The translations under genes were made by a program, and so were the position numbers. The notes beneath the pieces are model-generated. The model was not told where the DNA came from, did not search any database, and saw nothing but the letters and a program-made list of their open reading frames with translations. From Leptospiraceae bacterium (GTDB taxonomy: Bacteria > Spirochaetota > Leptospiria > Leptospirales > Leptospiraceae), in contig JAIXRB010000105.1 of NCBI GenBank assembly GCA_027485405.1, forward strand, positions 1 to 49,953: a DNA stretch of 49,953 nt, in the 5' to 3' direction. This document shows, piece by piece, positions 33,997 to 43,044 of this stretch (position 1 is the first letter of the stretch; every line of letters starts with the position of its first letter).

Positions 33997-36699
33997 ATGA
34001 GAATTAATTATTGGTTTTTCGGCGTCTTGTTTTTTCTTTTGGCTTCCATTGAAAATTGCCAACCTCCCGAAAAGAAGTTTCCTGAGGCTAAGGGTGGGAT
34101 ACTCGACCTAACCAAAGCTGACTGGTCAATCTTGAAAGATGGCATTTTGCCTTTGGATGGTGAATGGGAATTCTATTGGAATACTAGGATTCCTCCAACT
34201 TTCCCTCCAGACACAAATTCTACTTTGAACAATTCCTTTATCCAAGTGCCTTTGCAATGGCAAAAGAAAACTGGATCCGCAAATGGCTTTGCCACCTATC
34301 GTTTAAGAATTCTTCTGCCTCCTAGTGCAAGCCTTGGAAAACAGGCTTATCTCCACAAAACGGCAATTTATTTACCAAATATTGGTACAGCATATGAGCT
34401 CTTTTTAAACGGAGAGAAAGTAATTGAGCAAGGAAAAGTCTCATTAACTCCGGAAGACTCCAACTATTTTATGAAACCAGAAATCTTGCCTTTAGAGGAA
34501 ATCCTTTTTAAAGAAGGAAGAATGGAACCCAAGGAAGCCATTTCAGAATTAGATCTTGTTTTTTACGTGTCAAACTTTGAACATCCTAGGGCTGGAATCT
34601 GGGATACTTTATTCTTCGGGAAACAAAAAGATTTAGAAGCTGTTAGACAAAGGAATTTATCAATAGATTTAATACTAGCAAGCTCTCTATTTATAATGGG
34701 TTTCTACCATCTCGGAATTTTCTTGAATCGTAGAAAGGAGAGTTCTGCAATATATTTCGCAATCTTTTGCTTCTTCATCGGAATTCGAGGACTAGTTATC
34801 GGCGATCGATTTTTGTTAGATGCCTTTCCAAGCTTGCCATTTTTCATTTTAGCAAAATTGGAATTTCTGAGTTTTTACTTCGCTTCATACATTTTTAATC
34901 AGTTTTTTCATTCTTTGTTTCCAGAAGAATCTTCAAGAAAAGTTCACAGTTTTTTCGGATGGCTTTTAATTCCATGCAGTTTGGCGGTAGTATTTTGTCC
35001 GTTAAGTTTATACGGAAAAATATTGCTAATTGTTCAAGCCAATTCCATTTTTATGATTTTTTACATATTTTTTGTTACGGCTAAGGCTATTCGTAAACAA
35101 AGATCTGGAGTTTTGCTATTTGGTCTTGGATGGATTATTTTATCGTTAGCAATCATTCATGATATTCTAAAAGCCGTCGGAATGATTTTTACCCCAAATA
35201 TTGTGGGCAATGGTTTACTTTCTTTTATTGTTTTCCAAGCAATCATTCTTTCTCGAAAATTTGCTTCAGCATTCACACAATCTGAGATACTCTCAGAAAA
35301 ACTTAAAGTTATATCAGAAGATTTGGAACAAAAAGTCTTAGAAAGAACGCAGAGCTTGCTTGAAGCGGAGAAAAAGGCAATAGAGTCAAAAGAAGTGGCA
35401 ATTCACCAACGGGAGGAAACAGAAGCTCTAAATTCCCTTCTAAAGAGTTTGAATGAGAAAATTGAATTAAAAATCATCATGCAAAAAGTAAAAGGTTACA
35501 TTAAGAATAAATACCAGATACAACACTATGGACTTTCCATTGTAGATGCAAGCAGAGAGTATTTAGTAACAATTGATGGCGATTTTCCAGATTTTTTGAA
35601 TGAAGAAGAAAGACTTTATGTATCGAATGCGAAAACCAAAATTCATGGTGTGATAGGTGGTCATGCGTTTGCTTTCAAAGCAAAAAAACCTTTTTTTATT
35701 CCAAGAATTCGAAAAGGAGCTATTACTGAAGAAGAAAGCCGAATTCACGATTATTTAAAATTTGAGAGTCTCTTAATCATTCCATTGATTTTAGAAAATG
35801 AACCAATGGGATTTTTGGATTTATTCAATGTCGGTAGGTGGGAGCTCAAAAAAGAGGATATCACGAAACTCTCCATTTTAGGTGAGCAATTAGCAGGTAT
35901 AATCTACGCTTCCAAGCTCTTCGAAGAGAATCGGCAAAAAACGAAAGAGTTAAAAGAGACTTTAAATATAGTCCAAGAAGATTTAAGCGTTGCTAAACGA
36001 ATTCAAGAAAGTCTTCTTATACCAAATATATCCGATTTTGAACCTTTAAAGATTCATAAGCTATATCTTCCCATGACTGAAATCGGTGGAGATTTTTACG
36101 ATATAACAAAAATGAATGAGCACACATTTCGAATTTTCATAGCTGATGCAACGGGGCATGGGGTGCAAGCCGCAATGATAACAATGGCGATCAAAGGAAT
36201 CTTCGATTCTGTCAAAGCTTATGAGTTAGACCTAGCCTCAATCATGGATATTTTCAATAATGAATATGTACATCGTTACTCAGGATTAAACAGTCTACTT
36301 ACGGCACAGATTATCGAAATAAATTGCCAAGAAGGAAAAGTGAGCTATGTCTCTGCCGGCCATCCTTCTGCACTAGTTATTCGAAAGGATTCTCATGAAC
36401 TTCTTTCTAAAACAGGAAGAATCGTTGGAGTAAGAAAATATAACCAGTACGAATCAATGACCGTAGACTTTCCGAAAGGTTCTCGATTGTATCTTTATAC
36501 GGATGGAATCTATGAACAATTCAATGAGAAATTAGAAGAATTTGGGGAGGATCGCTTGCATGATTCTTTAATTGCTAGCCGTGCAGATTCTATCACTACA
36601 TCCGTACAAAAAGTGATGATTGATCTAGATCAATTCTTAAAAAATGGAAAATACCAAGATGACATAACTGTTATCGCTTTGGAGTTTAGTAAGCAATAG
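33997..36699 (+). CDS. 7TMR-DISM sensor with GAF and SpoIIE (PP2C) phosphatase domains
   Basis: About 900 residues from ATG 33997 (AGG just upstream; an in-frame TTG at 33964 is less likely). The signal region ends IENCQPP, possibly lipidated at Cys21. A jelly-roll 7TMR-DISM extracytoplasmic domain (about 50-215) contains DGEWEFYWN and PLQWQKKTG. Seven membrane helices cover about 225-420, then a coiled coil to 480. A GAF domain (about 485-650) leads through a short helix (VAKRIQESLLIP) into a SpoIIE/RsbU phosphatase (about 675-900) with GGDFYDI, ADATGHGVQAAM and LYLYTDGIYEQF. It probably converts an outside signal into serine/threonine dephosphorylation of an anti-sigma-antagonist-type protein. 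No partner gene is adjacent. Confidence 0.92.
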   Translation: MRINYWFFGVLFFLLASIENCQPPEKKFPEAKGGILDLTKADWSILKDGILPLDGEWEFYWNTRIPPTFPPDTNSTLNNSFIQVPLQWQKKTGSANGFATYRLRILLPPSASLGKQAYLHKTAIYLPNIGTAYELFLNGEKVIEQGKVSLTPEDSNYFMKPEILPLEEILFKEGRMEPKEAISELDLVFYVSNFEHPRAGIWDTLFFGKQKDLEAVRQRNLSIDLILASSLFIMGFYHLGIFLNRRKESSAIYFAIFCFFIGIRGLVIGDRFLLDAFPSLPFFILAKLEFLSFYFASYIFNQFFHSLFPEESSRKVHSFFGWLLIPCSLAVVFCPLSLYGKILLIVQANSIFMIFYIFFVTAKAIRKQRSGVLLFGLGWIILSLAIIHDILKAVGMIFTPNIVGNGLLSFIVFQAIILSRKFASAFTQSEILSEKLKVISEDLEQKVLERTQSLLEAEKKAIESKEVAIHQREETEALNSLLKSLNEKIELKIIMQKVKGYIKNKYQIQHYGLSIVDASREYLVTIDGDFPDFLNEEERLYVSNAKTKIHGVIGGHAFAFKAKKPFFIPRIRKGAITEEESRIHDYLKFESLLIIPLILENEPMGFLDLFNVGRWELKKEDITKLSILGEQLAGIIYASKLFEENRQKTKELKETLNIVQEDLSVAKRIQESLLIPNISDFEPLKIHKLYLPMTEIGGDFYDITKMNEHTFRIFIADATGHGVQAAMITMAIKGIFDSVKAYELDLASIMDIFNNEYVHRYSGLNSLLTAQIIEINCQEGKVSYVSAGHPSALVIRKDSHELLSKTGRIVGVRKYNQYESMTVDFPKGSRLYLYTDGIYEQFNEKLEEFGEDRLHDSLIASRADSITTSVQKVMIDLDQFLKNGKYQDDITVIALEFSKQ

Positions 36700-36766
36700 C
36701 TACAATAAGTACGATCGAAGGTCTAAATCGTAATTTGATCATAAATTTTATGTAGATTTCTTTATT

Positions 36767-38047
36767 TCAACCCCTTGGTTTTCTTTTTGCAAAACTAGAC
36801 TTTTTTTGATTCGAGCCACCAAACGCTCTATTTGAGTTTCTTCCACCTCCGCCGGATCCATGGATTTTGGGAGCTTTTCCCGTATGAAATTCCACACTTT
36901 TAGAATGAAAAGGATGTTCTCGATTGACGGGAATGCTGATTCCAATGACTTTTTCAATGTCTTTGATCAAAGAACGTTCGTCAGCTTCACAGATAGAATA
37001 TGCAATTCCAGAAGTTCCAGCTCTTGCGGTTCTACCTATTCGATGCACATAGGTTTCAGGAACATAAGGAATTTCAAAATTGATAACATGTGTGATATCA
37101 TCAATGTCTATCCCTCGAGCGGCAAGATCTGTGGCAACAAGTGCCCTAGTTTTTCCAGCTCTAAAGTCTTCTAATGCGCGTTGACGTGCCGATTGAGATT
37201 TATTCCCATGAATGACATCGACCCGTACTCCATTTTTACTTAGGAGCTCAGCAATTTTGTTTGCTCCATGTTTGGTTTTTGTAAATACAATTCCTCGCTT
37301 TAAAGTTTTGTCTTGGAAAAGATGCAAAAGTAAATCTTTCTTTTGTTCTTTGTCAACATACATAACTGACTGAGAAATCAATTCTACCGTAGAAGAAACG
37401 GGTGTCACATCAATACGAATGGGGTTGTCTAAAATTGTGCCAGCTAACTTTTCAATATCTGGTGGCATTGTAGCGGAGAAGAACAGGTTGTGCCTTTTTT
37501 TGGGAAGGTAGGTTAAAATCTTTCGAATAGAATGTATAAAGCCCATATCAAGCATACGATCTGCTTCATCCAAAACAAAAACTTCAAGGTTTGCTAATGA
37601 AACAAATCGTTGATCCATCAGATCAACAAGTCTTCCAGGGGTTGCGACCAGGACTCCCACCCCTGAAGCCAATGCCTTTACCTGCGGGTTTTGGCCTACT
37701 CCCCCAAAAATAACTGCGGTTTTCAATGGAAGAAATTTTCCATAGATCTTAAAGCTATCATTTACCTGGACTGCGAGCTCTCGAGTAGGGACTAACACCA
37801 AAGCCCGCGGTTGCTTAGGAACCAATTTCTTATTATCTTTGATCAAATTCTGCAAAATGGGAAGAGCGAAAGCCGCTGTTTTGCCTGTGCCAGTTTGGGC
37901 ACAACCAAGCAGATCTCGTTTTTCTAAAAGTAAAGGAATGGCTTGGATTTGTATTGGAGTTGGTTTCGAATAACCGGATTCTGTGATAGCTTTGATAATT
38001 TGCGAATCTAGATTTAAGTCTAAAAAGGTTTCATTTTTCTTATTCAA
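36767..38047 (-). CDS. rhlE: DEAD-box RNA helicase (RhlE-like)
   Basis: 426 residues. It contains Q-motif (GYSKPTPIQIQAIP), motif I AQTGTGKT, Ia PTRELAVQ, GG, Ib TPGRL, II DEAD, III SAT, IV VFTKTK, V TDLAARGID and VI HRIGRTARAG, all intact. A basic Gly/Ser/Lys/Asn-rich tail (about 390-426) is typical of RhlE-type helicases and should bind RNA. The start is TTG at 38047, because no ATG is in frame near the Q-motif and TAGG lies six bases upstream. Its role would be ATP-dependent RNA unwinding in decay, ribosome assembly or cold adaptation. The symbol reflects the subfamily by resemblance only. Confidence 0.93.
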   Translation of the reverse strand: MNKKNETFLDLNLDSQIIKAITESGYSKPTPIQIQAIPLLLEKRDLLGCAQTGTGKTAAFALPILQNLIKDNKKLVPKQPRALVLVPTRELAVQVNDSFKIYGKFLPLKTAVIFGGVGQNPQVKALASGVGVLVATPGRLVDLMDQRFVSLANLEVFVLDEADRMLDMGFIHSIRKILTYLPKKRHNLFFSATMPPDIEKLAGTILDNPIRIDVTPVSSTVELISQSVMYVDKEQKKDLLLHLFQDKTLKRGIVFTKTKHGANKIAELLSKNGVRVDVIHGNKSQSARQRALEDFRAGKTRALVATDLAARGIDIDDITHVINFEIPYVPETYVHRIGRTARAGTSGIAYSICEADERSLIKDIEKVIGISIPVNREHPFHSKSVEFHTGKAPKIHGSGGGGRNSNRAFGGSNQKKSSFAKRKPRG

Positions 38048-38056
38048 GGTTTGCCT

Positions 38057-38278
38057 ATGTTTATGAACCTAGAATTGATTATCCATATTCTTTGCATAGA
38101 GAGATTATTCGCAATTGTTGATCCAAATGACAATGTTTTCCGCTGGTCCAATCCAGATTTACGTCCGCATTCGGTCGAGACAATTTTTCACAAAGGGGAG
38201 AAACACTTACCTGATTCCTTAAAACGATATTATGATGAAATTAAACTTATTTTGGCTAAAGGAATTATTGAAGAGTAG
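38057..38278 (+). CDS. Small conserved-looking hypothetical protein
   Basis: About 73 residues from ATG 38057 (a second ATG lies at 38063), with AAGG at a good distance upstream. It has no signal peptide or membrane segment. It contains CIERLFAIVDPNDNVF, then HSVETIFHKGEKHLPDSLKRYYDEIK. Amino-acid composition is normal for a soluble protein. It is divergent from the helicase, whose start lies ten bases away, so each start lies close to the other gene's. I recognise no family. Confidence 0.5.
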   Translation: MFMNLELIIHILCIERLFAIVDPNDNVFRWSNPDLRPHSVETIFHKGEKHLPDSLKRYYDEIKLILAKGIIEE

Positions 38279-38326
38279 TTGATATCCAAACCCTTCGTTG
38301 TCACTATGATTGAATAGGATGTCCAA

Positions 38327-39040
38327 ATGAAGATTCAAAAATTCAGCTTCTCTCTCGCATTCACAGCTCTGGCTTTTTCCAGTTCCATTTTCGCAAATGA
38401 TTTTGCAGTAGCAGGTTTTATAAAAGGCAAAGTCAGTGTTCTAAATGCTGAAGATACTTCAAAGCTCTGGAAGGCATTAAAAATAAATGATGTTCTAAAG
38501 CCTGGAGATACCCTGAAGACGGGAAATGGATCCAAAGTTGATTTATTGTTTAACGAAACTGAACTACGGATTCAACCTAATACAACTTTCACCCTAAATG
38601 AATGGGATGCAAAAAAACAGATATCAAAATCTTACTTAGAATCCGGTGCCGCTTGGTTTAAGGTAAAGAATTTTAAAAAAGGATCATTCGAAGTCATTAC
38701 ACCAGCATCTACGGCGGGTGTTAGAGGAACAGCTTTTGGTGTTTATTTTACACCGAAGGAAAAGAAAGCCTTTACTTGCGTTTGTGAGGGGAAGGTCGAT
38801 GTCAACGGAACAATTTTTAACCAAGGAACAGGTGCAGGTGTAACACTCGGTTCAGGCGAAATGGAAAAAAACGAGTATAAAGAGCTTTTTAAAAGAGTAG
38901 GAACTGAAATTCCTGGTGCGACTCTCGAAGTTCAAAAAAAGTTAAAAGACAATCCAATGCTAGGCAACTGCTTATCGTGCCACAAACCCGTTGGGTGGGA
39001 GGCAAAAGGGATTACTGTTGATGAAAAATACGGAAAATAG
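38327..39040 (+). CDS. FecR-domain protein with C-terminal CxxCH haem-binding motif
   Basis: 237 residues. The signal peptide ends IFA-ND. The FecR domain (about 25-160) shows VAGFIKGKVSVLN, GDTLKTGNGSKVDLLFNETELRIQPNT, GAAWFKVKNFKKGSFEVITP and STAGVRGTAFGVY. Near the C-terminus lies C215-L-S-C218-H219, a canonical c-type haem attachment motif, followed by KPVGWE. There is also a CVC pair at about 149. FecR domains usually sense or bind in the periplasm; coupling with a single haem motif is unusual. It ends only two bases before the proposed start of the outer-membrane barrel gene, so the two are probably one operon. AGGA precedes the ATG at good distance. Confidence 0.9.
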   Translation: MKIQKFSFSLAFTALAFSSSIFANDFAVAGFIKGKVSVLNAEDTSKLWKALKINDVLKPGDTLKTGNGSKVDLLFNETELRIQPNTTFTLNEWDAKKQISKSYLESGAAWFKVKNFKKGSFEVITPASTAGVRGTAFGVYFTPKEKKAFTCVCEGKVDVNGTIFNQGTGAGVTLGSGEMEKNEYKELFKRVGTEIPGATLEVQKKLKDNPMLGNCLSCHKPVGWEAKGITVDEKYGK

Positions 39041-39042
39041 TT

Positions 39043-40461
39043 ATTAAACTTCTCAAACAGATCTTTTTCTCTTTTCTCTTTCTCTTCTCATACTTTTTCT
39101 GCTTTGCGTTAGTGGCAGAAGAAGTCGTCACAACTAAGAAAGAAGAACCTGATGGTTATTATGGTCTCAAAGTCGGAGCAATTCTAACGCCTACTTTTGG
39201 GTATAGAGTGAGGGACAAAGCTTCTGGAGTTTCAGATACCACTCAGTCCGATAGAACTGGATTCTCGATACCTTGGACTCTTTTCATGATCTCAAAAGAA
39301 TGGGACAAAACTGGTATAAAAGTCGAGTTTTGGGGAGAAGTTTTAAAAAGTAATGTTCTATCTGCTGATACCCAGGTAGACAACGGTTCTAAATCAAATC
39401 CGCATGTTTTTGCTATTCGAAGAGCCAATGTTCAAAAGCTTTGGGAAGTAGGGGCTTTTCAACACCGAATCATTTTTGGAATGCAAGAACTTCCACACAT
39501 GCATAGTGTTTGGGGAGGATACTACGATTGGCGCTATATGGAAAGATCTCCACTCGAATCCTTGGCATTTTCGGCAGATCCAGTAGACTTGGGACTCTCA
39601 TACCTTGCAACTTGGAAATCTCTCTCGGCACATATTGCAATCGTTAACGGAGATGGATATCGAAGCTTGCAAAACGCGACCAACACAGGATATGATACAA
39701 TTGCTCGTTTGAGCTGGGAACATCGCTGGCAAGAGAGCTTGAAAACTGGTTTGCACTTTTTGGGGCGACATGGAAATTCCTTTGGATATGCAGGGAATGA
39801 ATGCTTTGAGGGTAGAACTAGGTGCCTTCCTTCCGATAACAACGTCAGCACACAGTTGCAAGGAGATGTTAGACTTTCTCAAGATCAGACTTATGCCGCA
39901 GAGGGCAACATTCTTTGGCGGGAATACTTGAACATTGGATTAGGTGGCATGTTTAAGAAAAAATTTGGGGGAACCGTTCGAGATGCTCTGGCTCCCACAC
40001 AATTTCCCAAGCAAATCAGTGAAACCACTGGACGCGGAGCTTATGGTTGGGTCGGACTAGGAACAAGTTTCATTCGATTGGTGTTTCGAGGTGAAATAGG
40101 GAATGGTGGGCCAAATCCTGGGCTACGAACTACTGAATCCAATCTTCAAGAACCTTGGGTTCGTTTAGCAGATGCAAATACTCTACAAAGACCCACATAT
40201 TCCGATAAGTCATACTATGTTTCTAGACAAGTTTATTTAGAGTATTTACACACTGAGAATTCGAGATTCGGCATTGGATACATAGAAACTAGATCTTATA
40301 ATTCCAATGGAGAACCAAATAAGTACTATATTGACAACCTCTCCAACCAAAGAACGGCAAGCGATTTCCAATCTCAGTTTTCAACACCTTTACCACCAAC
40401 GATTTCCGAGTACGGAAGACTCGACCGCAACCTGTTTCTCAAAGCCAATTTGATCTTCTGA
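39043..40461 (+). CDS. Outer-membrane beta-barrel (porin-like) protein with apparent ATT start
   Basis: 472 residues if started at ATT 39043. The first ATG/GTG/TTG in frame is GTG 39112, but that removes a complete signal peptide. Codons from 39043 give a KLLKQ basic head, a long Phe/Leu-rich core and a cleavage site ALVA-EE. GGA lies eight bases before ATT. The mature protein (about 450 residues) has alternating aromatic strands (LKVGAILTPTFGYRVRD, RLSWEHRWQESLKTGLHFLG, YLEYLHTENSRFGIGYIETRS). It ends in Phe (KANLIF), as outer-membrane barrels do. It is probably a porin or channel, with no substrate evident. With the canonical GTG start it would be 449 residues. Confidence 0.85.
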   Translation: MKLLKQIFFSFLFLFSYFFCFALVAEEVVTTKKEEPDGYYGLKVGAILTPTFGYRVRDKASGVSDTTQSDRTGFSIPWTLFMISKEWDKTGIKVEFWGEVLKSNVLSADTQVDNGSKSNPHVFAIRRANVQKLWEVGAFQHRIIFGMQELPHMHSVWGGYYDWRYMERSPLESLAFSADPVDLGLSYLATWKSLSAHIAIVNGDGYRSLQNATNTGYDTIARLSWEHRWQESLKTGLHFLGRHGNSFGYAGNECFEGRTRCLPSDNNVSTQLQGDVRLSQDQTYAAEGNILWREYLNIGLGGMFKKKFGGTVRDALAPTQFPKQISETTGRGAYGWVGLGTSFIRLVFRGEIGNGGPNPGLRTTESNLQEPWVRLADANTLQRPTYSDKSYYVSRQVYLEYLHTENSRFGIGYIETRSYNSNGEPNKYYIDNLSNQRTASDFQSQFSTPLPPTISEYGRLDRNLFLKANLIF

Positions 40462-40476
40462 GCCGCTTGGAAGAAA

Positions 40477-40551
40477 TTGTGCACTGCACAAAAAAGAGTT
40501 GATCTAATTGAACCCCGGCTGATACTGGTCTCAGATTTGTGCGATGCACAA
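40477..40551. promoter_or_regulatory. Pair of matching palindromes upstream of the transglycosylase
   Basis: TTGTGC-ACT-GCACAA at 40477-40491 and TTGTGC-GAT-GCACAA at 40537-40551 have identical half-sites and are centred 60 bases apart. Each is a perfect 15-base inverted repeat, followed by an A-run. This is a likely operator pair for a dimeric regulator, with the second site ending 11 bases before the start codon at 40562. Neither is followed by a T-run on the plus strand, so they are not terminators. Confidence 0.55.
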
Positions 40552-40561
40552 AAAGGTTGCC

Positions 40562-41182
40562 ATGAAGCGAAAACGACTCATTTTCCCCTTTTTTCTATTC
40601 TTTCTTATCGTGGGGGTTTCTCACGAACCCTATTCCTTAACAGTTTCTGGCGTAAATGAGGGATCGCGTCAGCTCCCTCCGGATGAATTTCTCTCAGTTC
40701 TAGACCGAAAGGCTATCGGTTGGACGGAACAGGATAAGTTGGATCTTGCCTTTACAATTTGGAAAGAGGCTCCCAAACTGAGAATTCCAAAGAATGATCC
40801 CGACTTCCAAACGGGAAAAGACGAAGTGTCATTGCTTCTTGCCATCATCCATGTGGAATCCCGATTCAATAAGTCGGCAAAGTCCAGAAAAGGTGCGATT
40901 GGCCTTATGCAAATCCAAAGAAAAACAGCACAGTGGATTGCCGAAGAATTCCAGATGGATGTTGCCTACCAAGATTTGGAGAATCCAGAGGTCAACGTTT
41001 CGTTAGCGGTTGCTTATTTGAATTATCTGATTGGTAAAACTGGATCTGTCCAAAAAGGTCTTTTAGCTTACAATGCTGGGTTGCAGGGATTTCGAAAATG
41101 GGGCGGAGTTCCTAAATACAGCAAGGATGTAAAACGAGAAACTAAACGAGTGTCAGTTGAGCTTTTGAAAACAATCTTATAG
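40562..41182 (+). CDS. Lytic transglycosylase (SLT family)
   Basis: About 206 residues from ATG 40562 (AAAAAGG upstream; the earlier ATG at 40544 falls inside the second palindrome). It has a signal peptide (about 1-25). The SLT domain (about 85-190) shows LLLAIIHVESRFN with catalytic E99, the GAIGLMQIQRKTA motif, NVSLAVAYLNYL and GLLAYNAG. It should cleave peptidoglycan between MurNAc and GlcNAc in the periplasm. The domain is of ordinary length, with no LysM or other cell-wall binding module. A short AT-rich hairpin just after the stop could be a weak bidirectional terminator with the convergent gene. Confidence 0.92.
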   Translation: MKRKRLIFPFFLFFLIVGVSHEPYSLTVSGVNEGSRQLPPDEFLSVLDRKAIGWTEQDKLDLAFTIWKEAPKLRIPKNDPDFQTGKDEVSLLLAIIHVESRFNKSAKSRKGAIGLMQIQRKTAQWIAEEFQMDVAYQDLENPEVNVSLAVAYLNYLIGKTGSVQKGLLAYNAGLQGFRKWGGVPKYSKDVKRETKRVSVELLKTIL

Positions 41183-41197
41183 AGAAAACTTGAACAG

Positions 41198-41941
41198 CTA
41201 GTTTTCTGTTAGTTTTAAAAGAACATCGGCATACCAAGCACAGTTTAAATTTAAGTGGTTGTCCTCATGTCGATCTCTTGTCGAAACATCCATGCGCGAA
41301 GTATGGATACCTATTAGCCGCCATTGAACTTCTGAGGTATCTAATGATGGATGTTGCGATCGAACTACTACAGGGGCTCCACTAGATCCACGGTGCATTT
41401 GTGCATCCGTTAAAAAGTAGCCATGGCCTTGGAATCGAATTCCGAAGGAAGTTGCAATGAGAGCTTGCCTCGCCACTGGCAGTTTATGCAGAGTGTCGTA
41501 AAATCCAAGCGGAAACCCAGCTATTACAGCAGAGGTTCCCACTTCAATTCCATCTTCCGGTTTTACAAGATTTTGAATGTTAAAAGATTTCAAAAAGACT
41601 CTTCCGCCTAATGCTCGTCTATCTAATTCTATCGCACAGACATCTACTTTATCTGACCAATCGTATGTTTCTCTCCATGCAGGTCTTCCGTTCTTATAAA
41701 GAGGAATCGAAAAATCAGTAGTGATCGTAATGTTTGTGCGATCTAAATGCAAGTTGATCAGCAATATGTTAGGTTTGTGCCCCGTGATCTCATCAATGAC
41801 AACATGCCTTGCTGTGACTAGAAAAAGACGTCCCTCCCGTTCAAAGAAAAAACCAGTAGCCTTGGTCAATTCTTGGGAATGGAACATGGTTTTGACATTT
41901 GTAACACTTAGCAAAAGGGACTCGATCAAGCTTGTCCCCAT
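41198..41941 (-). CDS. Trypsin-like serine protease without signal peptide
   Basis: 247 residues. Trypsin-2-like fold with triad H46 (LVTARHVV), D100 (KVDVCAIEL) and S187 (HRGSSGAPVV), and strands of the expected order (GFFFEREGRLF, AVIAGFPLGFYDT). No signal peptide, transmembrane anchor or PDZ domain is present, so it appears cytoplasmic and is not a DegP/HtrA-type chaperone-protease. The intact triad argues for activity, but substrates are unknown. It is transcribed opposite to the transglycosylase and 28 bases downstream of the aldo-keto reductase gene, with which it may be co-transcribed. Confidence 0.85.
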   Translation of the reverse strand: MGTSLIESLLLSVTNVKTMFHSQELTKATGFFFEREGRLFLVTARHVVIDEITGHKPNILLINLHLDRTNITITTDFSIPLYKNGRPAWRETYDWSDKVDVCAIELDRRALGGRVFLKSFNIQNLVKPEDGIEVGTSAVIAGFPLGFYDTLHKLPVARQALIATSFGIRFQGHGYFLTDAQMHRGSSGAPVVVRSQHPSLDTSEVQWRLIGIHTSRMDVSTRDRHEDNHLNLNCAWYADVLLKLTEN

Positions 41942-41969
41942 TGACTAAACAAAGAGAAAGAGGAGATTT

Positions 41970-43013
41970 TCAATATAGAACTGGGAACTCTTTCCGAATC
42001 TCTTCAATTCCTTTTAAAACTTGGGGAGTGAGTTTGATTTCAATTGATTCTAGGTTGGACTTCAATTGAGTCAAATTGGTTGCTCCGATGATATTGGAAG
42101 TTACAAAAGGACGCGTTGTGACAAACGCCAAAGCCATTTGGGTTGGATCAATATTGTTTTCTTTAGCTAATTTTAAGTAAGCATCAACTGCGGCATGTGC
42201 CCGAGGAACATCCCTTTGGTTGTGTTTTCGCAACATTGTCCATCTTGTTCCTTCCGGCACTTTGCCTTTGGCATATTTGCCAGAAAGAAGCCCTGTGGCA
42301 AGGGGAGACCAAGCCAAGAGACCTACTTTTTCTCGAACAGAAATCTCGGCTAAATCAGGTTCGTGGGTTCTGTAGAGCAAGCTATATTCGTTTTGGATGG
42401 AAACCATTCGGGGATACCCTTTTTTCTCTGCAAGTTCCAGGTATTTCATTGTACCCCAAGACGTTTCGTTAGACAATCCAACATAGCGTATCTTTCCAGA
42501 CTGAACACATTCTTGTAAGGTTGCCAGAACTTCTTCAAAGTTCTCCAAAACTTCAGTCGTGTTGGTTCCGTCCGGCTTGTAGCTCCAATACTGACCAAAG
42601 TGATACGATCCACGGTTTGGCCAGTGCAATTGATACAAATCTATGCAATCAGTTTGGAGCCTCTTCAGTGATTCATCTAAGGCTTCTAAAATGTTTTTTC
42701 TATCGATTTGGTAGTTACCACCTCGAATCCAGCGCAAACCAGCTCCAGCTACTTTGGATGCGAGAAAAACTTTGTCGCGTTTTTTATGTTTAGCGAACCA
42801 GTTACCAATGATAGTTTCTGTCTTCCCATAAGTCTCAGGGCTAGGTGGGACGGCATACATTTCCGCAGTATCAAAAAAATTAACCCCGAAGTCCAAAGCC
42901 ATGTCCATTTGAGCATGACCTTCTTCTTCCGTATTTTGCCTGCCCCAAGTCATTGTTCCAAGGCAAATGGCACTTACGCTTACATCTGTATTTCCGAGTT
43001 TTCTATATTCCAT
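41970..43013 (-). CDS. tas: NADP(H)-dependent aldo-keto reductase, Tas-like
   Basis: 347 residues, a full-length (alpha/beta)8 barrel. The catalytic tetrad is D48, Y53, K87 and H131 (FFDTAEMY, LASKVAG, YQLHWPNRG). MEYRKLGNTDVSVSAICLGTM split over the start, the long insert after Y53 (VPPSPETYGKTE) and VTTRPFVTSNIIGATN near the C-terminus are all typical of the Tas/YgdS group. It reduces aldehydes or ketones using NADPH, with physiological substrate unknown. It is the upstream gene of a minus-strand pair with the protease at 41198. Confidence 0.93.
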   Translation of the reverse strand: MEYRKLGNTDVSVSAICLGTMTWGRQNTEEEGHAQMDMALDFGVNFFDTAEMYAVPPSPETYGKTETIIGNWFAKHKKRDKVFLASKVAGAGLRWIRGGNYQIDRKNILEALDESLKRLQTDCIDLYQLHWPNRGSYHFGQYWSYKPDGTNTTEVLENFEEVLATLQECVQSGKIRYVGLSNETSWGTMKYLELAEKKGYPRMVSIQNEYSLLYRTHEPDLAEISVREKVGLLAWSPLATGLLSGKYAKGKVPEGTRWTMLRKHNQRDVPRAHAAVDAYLKLAKENNIDPTQMALAFVTTRPFVTSNIIGATNLTQLKSNLESIEIKLTPQVLKGIEEIRKEFPVLY

Positions 43014-43044
43014 AATTTTCCTTTGGTGAATGAATGAGCCTAAT

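Noticed and set aside
41183..41207. AGAAAAC/GTTTTCT inverted repeat between convergent genes
   Set aside because: The stem is only seven AT-rich pairs and overlaps a stop codon. It is too weak for a confident terminator.
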